From the NCBI RefSeq assembly GCF_021018745.1, contig NZ_CP063845.1, forward strand, positions 992,001 through 1,056,000: a stretch of 64,000 nt of DNA, written 5' to 3'. Positions 52,528-60,067 of the stretch are shown in pieces (position 1 is the stretch's first letter; each line of letters begins with the position of its first letter). This DNA comes from Gloeobacter morelensis MG652769. Its GTDB lineage: Bacteria; Cyanobacteriota; Cyanobacteriia; Gloeobacterales; Gloeobacteraceae. A model generated the notes under the pieces. It saw only the letters and a program-made list of their open reading frames with translations. It was not told where the DNA came from and did no database searches. The translations under genes were made by a program, and so were the position numbers.

Positions 52528-53516
52528 CCCTGGCGGGCGGCGGCTTTGACCGCTCCGGCGATGTGCGCTGCGACACCGGGGTTGGAGAAGTAACTGTTGT
52601 GGGCTGTGCCACCGTTGAGCAGGGCAAATTCCGTCTGATCAAAAGCAAGGTCAATGACGCTTCCAAACAGGTCGTTGCGGGTGGCGAGGATGTCCTCCAC
52701 TTCCAGGTGGCGGCGTTCGCCGTCCACCAGGTCAAAGATCAGCGGATCGAGGGGGTAGGCCACCGGGTCGCCCGGGTGAATATAATTCAGCCACGGCAGG
52801 CGCCCCCCCAGGTTGGCGAGCAACTTTTGCAACTGGGGGGTGACGTCGTGGGTGGCCACCCGCACCCTTTGCTCCCAGCTCAGTTCGGCCACGCCGCGCT
52901 CTTGGTCTGGGCCGCTTACCACATTCATTAAGCTAAAAATCGCCACGGGGGAACCCATGGTGTGAATGCTCGCCAGCCGCACCCCCAAATCGGTATGGGG
53001 CTCCAGCCCGAAAATGGCGTTGCGGATTTCCTGGGCCTCCCGGTAAGCGGGAATATCCGGTTGATCCCAGCGGGCGGCAAAGAGCACATCGAAGAGGATA
53101 ACCGTGCCCATACTGTGGGTGACCAGGTGCAACCGGTCACCAGGTTCCAGTTGGTTAAATCCCGGCTGTCCGTTTACTCCTTCGATGGCCTGTTCGCGCA
53201 ATGTTTTGACCACCTTCGAGCCGATGTAGCGGCTGATGTAGAGCGCCGCATCCCCGGCAAACTGCAACATCTGCAATTCACGAAAGCCGCGAAACCACAT
53301 CTTGTTCCAGATCTTGGAGGCGCGAAAACGCGAAAGTAGACGCTCTTCTTCTGCTCGATTGACATCGCCCCAGTAGAGCGGCAGCGGCACGACCTCCAGA
53401 CCCAGGCCGTCAGTCTGCTCAGCCACCAGGGTAATCAGTTCATCGGCATAATTGGGGCTCTCGCGCTCCTCGCGGGTATTGACTCCATGGATGTATAAAA
53501 CGTAGTCCTTGGGCAT
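52524..53516 (-). CDS. Alpha/beta hydrolase (lipase-like)
   Basis: GAGGAG six bases upstream fixes the ATG at 53516, giving 330 residues and no signal peptide. It has 'KDYVLYIHGVNTREE' (oxyanion strand and HG), the elbow 'LHLVTHSMGTVILFDVLF' (T-H-S-M-G), and candidate acid and base in 'GDPVAYPLDPLIFD' and 'GTAHNSYFS'. The sequence around the elbow is like proteins acting on bulky esters or on lipid-linked substrates. Family function is not settled. It is divergent from the next small gene with its ATG only 74 nt away. Confidence 0.8.
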   Translation of the reverse strand: MPKDYVLYIHGVNTREERESPNYADELITLVAEQTDGLGLEVVPLPLYWGDVNRAEEERLLSRFRASKIWNKMWFRGFRELQMLQFAGDAALYISRYIGSKVVKTLREQAIEGVNGQPGFNQLEPGDRLHLVTHSMGTVILFDVLFAARWDQPDIPAYREAQEIRNAIFGLEPHTDLGVRLASIHTMGSPVAIFSLMNVVSGPDQERGVAELSWEQRVRVATHDVTPQLQKLLANLGGRLPWLNYIHPGDPVAYPLDPLIFDLVDGERRHLEVEDILATRNDLFGSVIDLAFDQTEFALLNGGTAHNSYFSNPGVAAHIAGAVKAAARQG

Positions 53517-53589
53517 CTGCATCTCCTCATCCACCAGATAGGACGAATTTTCACAATTCTCGCACCGCTGCTGCTGCCCTTCACGCACA

Positions 53590-53853
53590 ATGGGGCAGGG
53601 TGCCCAGGGTACAGCATTGATCGATCATCCTTACATCGAAGGCGAGCAGGCGAAGGCGATCTTGCGCCTGGCGGACCGGGTGCGCACAGCGGCCCCGGCG
53701 GCCCGCGCGGCACTGTTTGACGAGTTGATCCGCACCTGTGCAGGCTACCGGCCCGCCAACGATAAGGAGCGCATGTGGGTGCTATTGGAAATGATGAACC
53801 TGCGCCAGTTTTTGCTCAGCCGCAGCAATTTTGATGTCTGCGACGGTGACTAG
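53590..53853 (+). CDS. Small conserved hypothetical protein
   Basis: An 87-residue helical soluble protein: 'EGEQAKAILRLADRVRTAAPAARAALFDELIRTC' and 'ERMWVLLEMMNLRQFLLSR'. No signal or metal motif. The ATG at 53590 lacks a clear ribosome site; a TTG at 53617 is the alternative. Two helices of this kind could make a dimer or a subunit of a larger complex. I do not recognise the family. Confidence 0.55.
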   Translation: MGQGAQGTALIDHPYIEGEQAKAILRLADRVRTAAPAARAALFDELIRTCAGYRPANDKERMWVLLEMMNLRQFLLSRSNFDVCDGD

Positions 53854-53969
53854 CCGCACTGTCGCCTGAGCGGCCGGGTTGCACAGTAGATGCGCAGTTC
53901 CGTCGGCCGATAGAAGCTGCAGCGGGCAGCAAGCAGGATACTAAATAAGCCCCGATTCTGGAATAGACC

Positions 53970-54440
53970 ATGTTGAACCGTCTGCGCGAACTGCGCTCCC
54001 GCTACTTCGGCGAGCGCGAAGAGGCAATCGAAGATGTCGATGCTGATACCGGTGGTGAGGCGCTGCTGACCGACACCGACGCAGTGGATGCGGAAGCTGC
54101 GGAGGCTGCGGCTGCCGAAGGCATCGACCCGGAGGTGCGCCAGGCGGTCGTCGATCTTTATCGCCGCTGCCTGGGGCGCTACGAGTACGTCAAAGAAGCG
54201 AACGAGAAGTTCCTGGCTATGCTCGATGAAGATCTGATGAACGATCTGGCGGACAACCAAGAAGCTCAGGCTATCTGCAGGTTCGCCGAGAGCCTCACCC
54301 TCGATCCGGTGGATCAACCGATGGCCTTCGCCAACTACGAGGCGGAGGACATCGTCGATGAAGCCCAGGCGCTCACCGAAAAGGAAGCGGTGCTTTTTGG
54401 CGATGACACCAATTTGAATAATCGCTCCGAAAGAGAGTGA
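53970..54440 (+). CDS. Acidic hypothetical protein
   Basis: A 156-residue protein with an N-terminal basic helix ('MLNRLRELRSRYFGERE'), a low-complexity acidic stretch (Asp/Glu/Ala, residues about 20-50) and a helical domain 'DPEVRQAVVDLYRRCLGRYEYVKEANEKFLAMLDEDLMND'. Net charge is strongly negative. No signal or catalytic motif, family unknown. It runs into the GNAT gene with only 4 nt between the convergent stops. Confidence 0.65.
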   Translation: MLNRLRELRSRYFGEREEAIEDVDADTGGEALLTDTDAVDAEAAEAAAAEGIDPEVRQAVVDLYRRCLGRYEYVKEANEKFLAMLDEDLMNDLADNQEAQAICRFAESLTLDPVDQPMAFANYEAEDIVDEAQALTEKEAVLFGDDTNLNNRSERE

Positions 54441-54444
54441 GCGC

Positions 54445-54996
54445 CTAGCTTGTCAAATCTGTGCGGATGAGTGAGTAGAGCACCGCATCATGGATATGGT
54501 CTCCTAGAGGCAATCGGCGGCGCAGCAGGCCCTCGCGCCGGGCGCCGACTTTCTGGGCCACCCGCTGGCTTGCAGTATTGGTGGCGGCGGCGATGATCTC
54601 CAGGCGCTCCAGATCCAGATAGTCGAAGCCGAAGCGGGCTACCAGCCGGGCGGCGGCGCTCGCTGCTCCCCGGCGGGTGCAGGAACTGCGCACCCAGTAG
54701 CCGAGGTTGGCGAGGCGGTAGGCGCGGCTGAGGTGGTTGAGTCCCACTCCCCCGACAAGCCGGCCGCCGGCGCGCTCGTAGATCACAAAATCGTAGGTAC
54801 GGTCAGCCTTCCAGTCGTCCTCGCGCGATAGCACCCAGGCGGCGCTGTCCTCGCGGGAGTAGCCCCGATGACACCAGGGCATCCAGGGGGCCAGCTCCGC
54901 CATCGATTCGCGCACGGCCTGGTAAATGGGCTCGATGTCTGCGAAGCCATAGCGGCGGATGGCAAAATCTGCCTCGGGGGGCGGTTCGGGGATCAT
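54445..54996 (-). CDS. GNAT acetyltransferase (RimJ/RimL-like)
   Basis: The 183-residue protein has the GNAT core: 'FAIRRYGFADIEPIYQAVRES', 'DFVIYERAGGRLVGGVGLNHLS', 'ANLGYWVRSSCTRRGAASAAARLVARFGF' (acetyl-CoA loop R/Q-x-x-G-x-A/G region) and 'LERLEIIAAATNTASQRVAQKVGARREGLLRR', a RimJ/RimL-type signature. It transfers acetyl to an N-terminal or side-chain amine. The target is not known. Ends close to the acidic protein gene on the other strand. Confidence 0.9.
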   Translation of the reverse strand: MIPEPPPEADFAIRRYGFADIEPIYQAVRESMAELAPWMPWCHRGYSREDSAAWVLSREDDWKADRTYDFVIYERAGGRLVGGVGLNHLSRAYRLANLGYWVRSSCTRRGAASAAARLVARFGFDYLDLERLEIIAAATNTASQRVAQKVGARREGLLRRRLPLGDHIHDAVLYSLIRTDLTS

Positions 54997-55075
54997 GGGG
55001 ATACCCTATCGCAACCGGGCAGCGTCGCCGAACGTAAAATTGAGGTAAGCGCTCTAAACCTGTGGGATTCCCTCG

Positions 55076-55393
55076 ATGCTAAAACATTTTGCGCTCTCGC
55101 TGCCCCTGCTGGCGCTCTTGGCGGCTCCGGCCTTCGCCCAGGGTGAACCGACGGTAGTGACCACCCCGCCCGCCGCCGTCACCCCCGACGGCCTCGGTGC
55201 CCTCGACGAGGCGGCCCCGCTGCCGCCGGGCGAATTTCTCGACGAAGTGACCGTGACGGCCACCCGCCGTCCGGCCCGTATCGGCGATACAACGGTGAAT
55301 ACCTATATCCTGCGCAAGGAAGACTTCAAGGCGGTCGGTGCGGTGACCGTGCGCGACGCCCTCATCCTGGTGCCGGGGTTCTTTGGAAAATAA
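55076..55393 (+). CDS. Truncated TonB-dependent receptor (plug fragment)
   Basis: The 105-residue frame has a signal peptide (ending at 'APAFAQ'), a proline-rich linker and then the beginning of a receptor plug: 'LDEVTVTATRRPARIG' (a TonB-box-like region), 'YILRKEDFKAVGAVTVRDALILVPGFFG'. A complete receptor would go on for about 600 more residues with a 22-stranded barrel. The frame stops at once after the plug's first part, and the next gene's ribosome site (TAAGGAG) uses the stop. It may be a deletion remnant or a small exported protein made on its own. Kept as a gene because it is intact in itself. Confidence 0.6.
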   Translation: MLKHFALSLPLLALLAAPAFAQGEPTVVTTPPAAVTPDGLGALDEAAPLPPGEFLDEVTVTATRRPARIGDTTVNTYILRKEDFKAVGAVTVRDALILVPGFFGK

Positions 55394-55404
55394 GGAGCAA
55401 GGCG

Positions 55405-56793
55405 ATGACGGCATGGATGGAGCGCCCTTCGGTGGCCGAGACCCTCAAGGAGCGGCGGCGGCGGCTTGCCACCCTGGTGGAAGGACCCGCCGTCCTCTGG
55501 TCCGGCCAGAGTATCGGGCGCAACTATCCGGCCAACACCTACCCGTTTCGGGCCAGTAGCCACTTTCTTTACTTTGCCGGGGTGCCCCTGGAAGGGGCCG
55601 CCATTCGCCTGGAAGATGGTCGCCTGGAGCTGTTTCTGGATGAACCGGGTCCGGCCCACGCCCTGTGGCACGGCGAGGTACCCGGCCGGGAGGCGGTGGC
55701 CGCCTTTGTCGGAGCCGACGCCGCCTATCCGCTTGCGGAACTCGGCGCGCGCGCAACCGGGGCGGCGACATTGCCGGCCACCGACACTACCACCCGCGCC
55801 GCTCAGACCCAACTTTTGGAACGAACGCTCCCGGCCTTCTACGAACTGGACAGGGCCGACCGCGCCCTGGCCGAGGCGGTGATTGCCCTGCGCCTGTGCC
55901 ACGACGAGGCGGCCCTGGGTGAACTGAGGCGGGCTGCCGCCGTGAGCGTCGTCGCTCACCAGGCGGGCATGCGGGTCACCCCCAAGGCCAAGTACGAGTC
56001 GGAGGTGCGCGCCGCCATGGAGGGGGTGATCATCGCCAACCGCATGGCCACCGCCTACGGCAGCATCGTCACCGTCCACGGCGAAGTGCTCCACAACGAG
56101 CAGTACCACCACACGCTGACCCCGGGCGATCTGCTCCTGGCCGATGTCGGTGCGGAGAGCGCGCTGGGCTGGGCCTCCGACATCACCCGCACCTGGCCGG
56201 TCTCGGGCCGCTACTCACCTGCCCAGCGCGCGATCTACGACATTGTGCTCGCCGCCCACGACGCCTGCATCGTCGCCATCAAACCGGGTGTCGAATACCG
56301 CGACGTGCATCTGCTCGCCTGCACGGTGATCGCGGCGGGGCTGGTGGATCTGGGCATCCTGCGCGGCAAACCCGAAGACCTGGTCGAGCGCGACGCCCAC
56401 GCCCTGTTCTTTCCCCACGGCATCGGCCATCTACTCGGTCTGGATGTGCACGACATGGAAGATCTGGGGGATCTGGCGGGCTACGCCCCCGGCCGCGAGC
56501 GCTCCGAACGCTTTGGACTGGGCTACTTGCGCCTCAACCGCCCCCTGGCCGCCGGTATGCTCGTCACGATCGAGCCGGGCTTCTACCAGGTACCGGCTTT
56601 GCTAAATGATCCACTGCACCGCGAAAAGTACGCCGATGCGGTGAACTGGGAACGGCTCAGCCAGTTTGCCGACGTGCGCGGTATCCGCATCGAGGACGAC
56701 GTACTGGTGAGCAAGACCGGCACCGAGGTATTGACCGCCGCTTTGCCCACCGCGGCCGAGGCGGTCGAAAGCCTGGTTCTGGCGGGCGCATAA
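55405..56793 (+). CDS. Xaa-Pro aminopeptidase (PepP family, M24B)
   Basis: AAGGAG lies 10 nt upstream. The 462-residue enzyme has the N-terminal creatinase-like domain ('RRLATLVEGPAVLWSGQSIGRNYPANTYPFRASSHFLYFAG') and the pita-bread catalytic domain with the five metal ligands: D in 'LLADVGAES', D in 'SDITRTWPVSG', H in 'FFPHGIGHLLG', E in 'MLVTIEPGFYQ' and E in 'IRIEDDVLV'. It removes N-terminal residues before proline using two Mn or Zn ions. No signal, so cytoplasmic. It follows the receptor fragment by 11 nt. Confidence 0.95.
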   Translation: MTAWMERPSVAETLKERRRRLATLVEGPAVLWSGQSIGRNYPANTYPFRASSHFLYFAGVPLEGAAIRLEDGRLELFLDEPGPAHALWHGEVPGREAVAAFVGADAAYPLAELGARATGAATLPATDTTTRAAQTQLLERTLPAFYELDRADRALAEAVIALRLCHDEAALGELRRAAAVSVVAHQAGMRVTPKAKYESEVRAAMEGVIIANRMATAYGSIVTVHGEVLHNEQYHHTLTPGDLLLADVGAESALGWASDITRTWPVSGRYSPAQRAIYDIVLAAHDACIVAIKPGVEYRDVHLLACTVIAAGLVDLGILRGKPEDLVERDAHALFFPHGIGHLLGLDVHDMEDLGDLAGYAPGRERSERFGLGYLRLNRPLAAGMLVTIEPGFYQVPALLNDPLHREKYADAVNWERLSQFADVRGIRIEDDVLVSKTGTEVLTAALPTAAEAVESLVLAGA

Positions 56794-57201
56794 CTCCCGA
56801 CCATCGAGAAAGCGCAATGATCATGGACATCCTCGCCGACTAAGGGCGATCGGCTTTCTCCCGCCACTCAAGTAACCAGCTATTGGAAATAGCCAGTCCC
56901 TTACCGACTTGTGGGAAGTCGTACCAACTGGCAGTCATCGTGTAAAAGGAGGCAATTTCCCCTGGACTTGCAAGACCGACCCTGTTTGTTTCCAAGAGTA
57001 ACAACTATCTATAGTTTGATTTCTCGATCGGCATATTTTTCAGGAAATAAGTATACAGGATAGATGAAAGCACCGGTGCACCCGTTCTGCCCTTAGCTCG
57101 GCGCGGCAGACAGGGATCAATCGCAACAAAGTTTAGCACCTGAGTTTGAATGAATCCCTTTCGGCCTCTGTTGGAGCTTTTTTCTAACAGGAGATATGCC
57201 C
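56794..57201 (+). promoter_or_regulatory. Upstream region of the caspase-like gene
   Basis: About 400 nt without a gene. AT-rich around 57000-57070. It ends with AGGAG 8 nt before the chosen start at 57202. No stem-loop or repeat stands out; the promoter of the next gene must be here. Confidence 0.4.
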
Positions 57202-59361
57202 ATGGCTGACATCAAAGCCCTGGTCGTTGCCATCAACGACTACCCGGGTACGACCAACGATTTGCCCAGTTGTCTGGAGGATGCGAGAAAATTTATCGAA
57301 GTGCTGAAATCCCCATCCTACGGGCTTCGCACTCAACAGTTGCGCACGCTGTACGACGCTGAAGCCACGATCAAAAATGTCACCGATGGCCTGGACTGGT
57401 TGTTGAGTGGTGTGAGCCGTTCCGCCAACGGCAAGCAGGACGCGCGCCGGATCTTGTATTTTAGCGGGCACGGTTTTCGAACCGAACTAGAAGGCATTTT
57501 GCGCGAGTGCCTGTGCCTGTACGACGGCTTTTTCTTCGATCAGCAACTGAGCGCCAAAACCCAGGGATTGCCGCCCGGGGTGCTCACAGTCATCCTGGAC
57601 AGTTGTCATTCCGGCGGCATGGAGAAGCCATTTTTGCTGGTGGTGCCCACCGACGAGACCGAAGAGCGCACCCGCAACAAAGTCTGGATTCCGGAGGATC
57701 TTTCCAAAGAGATCGCCGTGGAGCTGGATCAAACCGCCAGTTTGCCCTTCAAAGCTTTTGGCGGTCCGGTCGAACCGCCCCTGGCCGCCTCCAAAGCGGG
57801 CTCCATGCGGTTGATGGCCCTGGAAGCCATTGCCCAGCAGAAGGCGGATGCGCCGCGGGTCAACGGCCTGGTGCTCACCGCCTGCCGGGCAGATCAGACC
57901 GCCGCTGCCAGCACCTCGCGCACCCAGGGTATGTCCGCCTTCACCTACGGGATCGTCACCGCTCTGGCCAAGGTGGGCCAGTCGCTGCCCTCCTACGATC
58001 GCTTGTCCAACGCCCGCCTGTTGCAGGCGGTTGCGGCGGAACTGTCCACGCTCAACTTCCAACAGACCCCGCAGGTCAAAGAACCCGACACTCCCCGGGA
58101 TTTGGGTTCCTACACCTTTATCACGCTGCAGCCGATGGGTTCGGATGTCATCTCACCGACCCAGCCCACCGTACCCGCCGCCGGTTCGAGCAGTTGGCTC
58201 ACCAGCCTGTGGGCGATGCTGCGCGGCACGACCGGTAAATCCTTTGCAGGAGAACAGACCATGGTTTCTTCGATGAGCACGTGGACGATCACCAAATCGC
58301 AGCTGGAGACAAACGCGGTCGAGGAGAAATTTTTCGGCTCCGTACTGCGCACTGCGGTACGCCTCGCCCCGGTGATTGCCAATGTCGTTAGCCAACTGAA
58401 CAAGGACTACCAGCCGGACGGTTCGACCCAGCAGCAGGAAAAATTCCTGGGTGCCCTCATCGGCATCGGCAGCAGCGTGATTCCCTATATTCCGAGGATC
58501 ATCCGGGCTTTGCGCAAGGACTTCGAGGTCGATGCGTCGCCGGAAGCCGATGAGAAATTCCTGGGTGCGGCGTTGCGCATGGCGATCCATCTGGCTCCAA
58601 CCGTTTCGCAGATCATCGAAGGTCTGCGAAAAGACTACCAACCCGACGGCAGCGGCACACCCGAGGGTGAAGAGAAGTTCGTTGGAGCTGTTCTGCAGAC
58701 AGCCCTGACAATCTCTCCCACCCTTTCGAACCTGCTAGAAAGGCTGCGCCAGGATCTGCGCAAAGATTACGAACCGGCCGCCTCCGAAGAAGACGAGCAG
58801 AAATTCTTCGGTGCCGTGCTGCGGGCGGGCCTCCAACTGGCGCCGGCCATCGCCGGTATGGTCCAGGCTCTAGGCAAAGACTTCCAGATAGGAGAGTCCG
58901 AACAGACCGACGAAAAGTTCTTCGGCGCGCTGCTGCGGGTGATCCGGCAGGTCGCTCCGGTGGTTGGTGAGATTGTCCAGGAACTGCGCAAGGACTATCA
59001 GATCGACAAGGCTGTGGTTGATGAGGAGGTCGAGGAGAAATTCTTCGGCTCGGTGCTGCGCGCCGCGGTGCGCCTCGCCCCGATGATCGTCAATGTCGTT
59101 AGCCAACTGAACAAGGACTTCCAGCCGGACGGTACCTCCCAGCAGCAGGAAAAATTCCTCAGTGCCCTTGTCGCGGCGGTCACCACCATTGCCCCGGCGA
59201 TCCCCGACATCATCCAGGCGTTCCGCAAAGACTTCGAAGCCGACGGCACAGCCGCAAAGCTCTTGAGCGAGCAGGTCTCCAACGGGCATGGACGCAAACT
59301 CCCGATCCCGGTGTCGCGCGCATCCTCCCATGAGCTACCGGTGGGAGCAGGGATGGGCTGA
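57202..59361 (+). CDS. Caspase-like protease with eight C-terminal helical repeats
   Basis: The ATG at 57202 has AGGAG at a good spacing (8 nt); an ATG six bases earlier is too close. The 719-residue protein has a caspase/C14-type domain (residues about 1-310): 'IKALVVAINDYPGT', catalytic H90 in 'ILYFSGHGFRTE' and C135 in 'VILDSCHSGGM'. After a linker, eight repeats of about 39 residues fill 374-688, with consensus 'EKFFGALLRxAxxLAPxIxxIVQxLRKDYQxDG'. Amphipathic helices of this type may stack or bind a membrane. No signal or membrane span. Metacaspase-like proteins act in stress death or defence; function here is open. It is followed by MazEF. Confidence 0.88.
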   Translation: MADIKALVVAINDYPGTTNDLPSCLEDARKFIEVLKSPSYGLRTQQLRTLYDAEATIKNVTDGLDWLLSGVSRSANGKQDARRILYFSGHGFRTELEGILRECLCLYDGFFFDQQLSAKTQGLPPGVLTVILDSCHSGGMEKPFLLVVPTDETEERTRNKVWIPEDLSKEIAVELDQTASLPFKAFGGPVEPPLAASKAGSMRLMALEAIAQQKADAPRVNGLVLTACRADQTAAASTSRTQGMSAFTYGIVTALAKVGQSLPSYDRLSNARLLQAVAAELSTLNFQQTPQVKEPDTPRDLGSYTFITLQPMGSDVISPTQPTVPAAGSSSWLTSLWAMLRGTTGKSFAGEQTMVSSMSTWTITKSQLETNAVEEKFFGSVLRTAVRLAPVIANVVSQLNKDYQPDGSTQQQEKFLGALIGIGSSVIPYIPRIIRALRKDFEVDASPEADEKFLGAALRMAIHLAPTVSQIIEGLRKDYQPDGSGTPEGEEKFVGAVLQTALTISPTLSNLLERLRQDLRKDYEPAASEEDEQKFFGAVLRAGLQLAPAIAGMVQALGKDFQIGESEQTDEKFFGALLRVIRQVAPVVGEIVQELRKDYQIDKAVVDEEVEEKFFGSVLRAAVRLAPMIVNVVSQLNKDFQPDGTSQQQEKFLSALVAAVTTIAPAIPDIIQAFRKDFEADGTAAKLLSEQVSNGHGRKLPIPVSRASSHELPVGAGMG

Positions 59362-59492
59362 GGCGCCGATAGTTGCAAATTGGCGGTACCCACAGCCCTG
59401 GCGGTCGTGGGTACCGCATTCTCGTCCTCCTGAGGATATGAATAGAGGGATATACTATGGATATCCTGATGCCAAGTGTGTGGGAGGAAAGT

Positions 59493-59732
59493 TTGAAGTC
59501 GCAAGTTGCCCGCTGGGGGAATTCGCTCGCTTTTCGCATTCCCAAGCAGATCGCGATCCAGCTCGATCTCAAGCCAAGCACTACGCTCGTATGCAGTGTA
59601 GAAGCCGGGGCCTTGGTTGTCAGGCCTGTGCGGGAGGTCAAAGAGTACAGCCTTGAGGAGTTGCTTACCGGCCCGACTGAAGTCGAAGACGAGGTCGATT
59701 GGGGCAAACCCGAAGGCAAAGAAGCTTGGTAG
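59493..59732 (+). CDS. mazE: Antitoxin MazE (AbrB-like)
   Basis: GGGAGG (59482-59487) 5 nt before a TTG gives the standard MazE start 'KSQVARWGNSLAFRIPKQIAIQLDL'; the 79-residue product continues to an acidic tail ('EELLTGPTEVEDEVDWGKPEG') that would wrap the toxin. A longer start at 59457 is possible. The N-terminal SpoVT/AbrB domain binds DNA and represses its own operon, as with other MazE proteins. It overlaps mazF by 7 nt. Note the acidic tail has 'VDWG', typical of the neutralising end. Confidence 0.9.
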   Translation: MKSQVARWGNSLAFRIPKQIAIQLDLKPSTTLVCSVEAGALVVRPVREVKEYSLEELLTGPTEVEDEVDWGKPEGKEAW

Positions 59733-60061
59733 AGTACGTTCCCCAGCGTGGGGAGTTCATTTGGCTTAGTTTTGATCCACAGGCCGGGCACGAGCAACTG
59801 GGGGTTAGGCCTGCCTTAGTGGTCAGCCATACCCTATTCAACGAGAGGCTTGGCTTTGTTTTCGTTTGTCCTGTCAGCAACACGAGGCGCAAGAATGCGT
59901 TCTACGTACTTATCCCCGAAGGACAGGCAGTAACGGGTGTAATCATGGCCGATCAACTGCGCTCCCTCGATTACCGAGCCCGGCGGGCAGCTGCGATCGG
60001 CTTATGCCCCGAGGAACTGTTGAGCGAGGTGCTGCGCAAAATTCAACCGATTCTTTTTTGA
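59726..60061 (+). CDS. mazF: Toxin MazF endoribonuclease
   Basis: The TTG at 59726 gives the normal start 'VEYVPQRGEFIWLSFDPQAGHEQLGVRPALVVS' and 111 residues. The core 'FVFVCPVSNTRRKNAFYVLIP' and 'VIMADQLRSLDYRAR' are typical of MazF; the toxin cleaves mRNA or tRNA at a short sequence that cannot be read from the protein. The 'RG-x-x-W' element and the Arg of 'GVRPALV' that usually sit in the active site are present, so it should be active. Start overlaps mazE by 7 nt. The stop falls just before the left end of the TnpB element. Confidence 0.9.
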   Translation: MVEYVPQRGEFIWLSFDPQAGHEQLGVRPALVVSHTLFNERLGFVFVCPVSNTRRKNAFYVLIPEGQAVTGVIMADQLRSLDYRARRAAAIGLCPEELLSEVLRKIQPILF

Positions 60062-60067
60062 CAGTAA

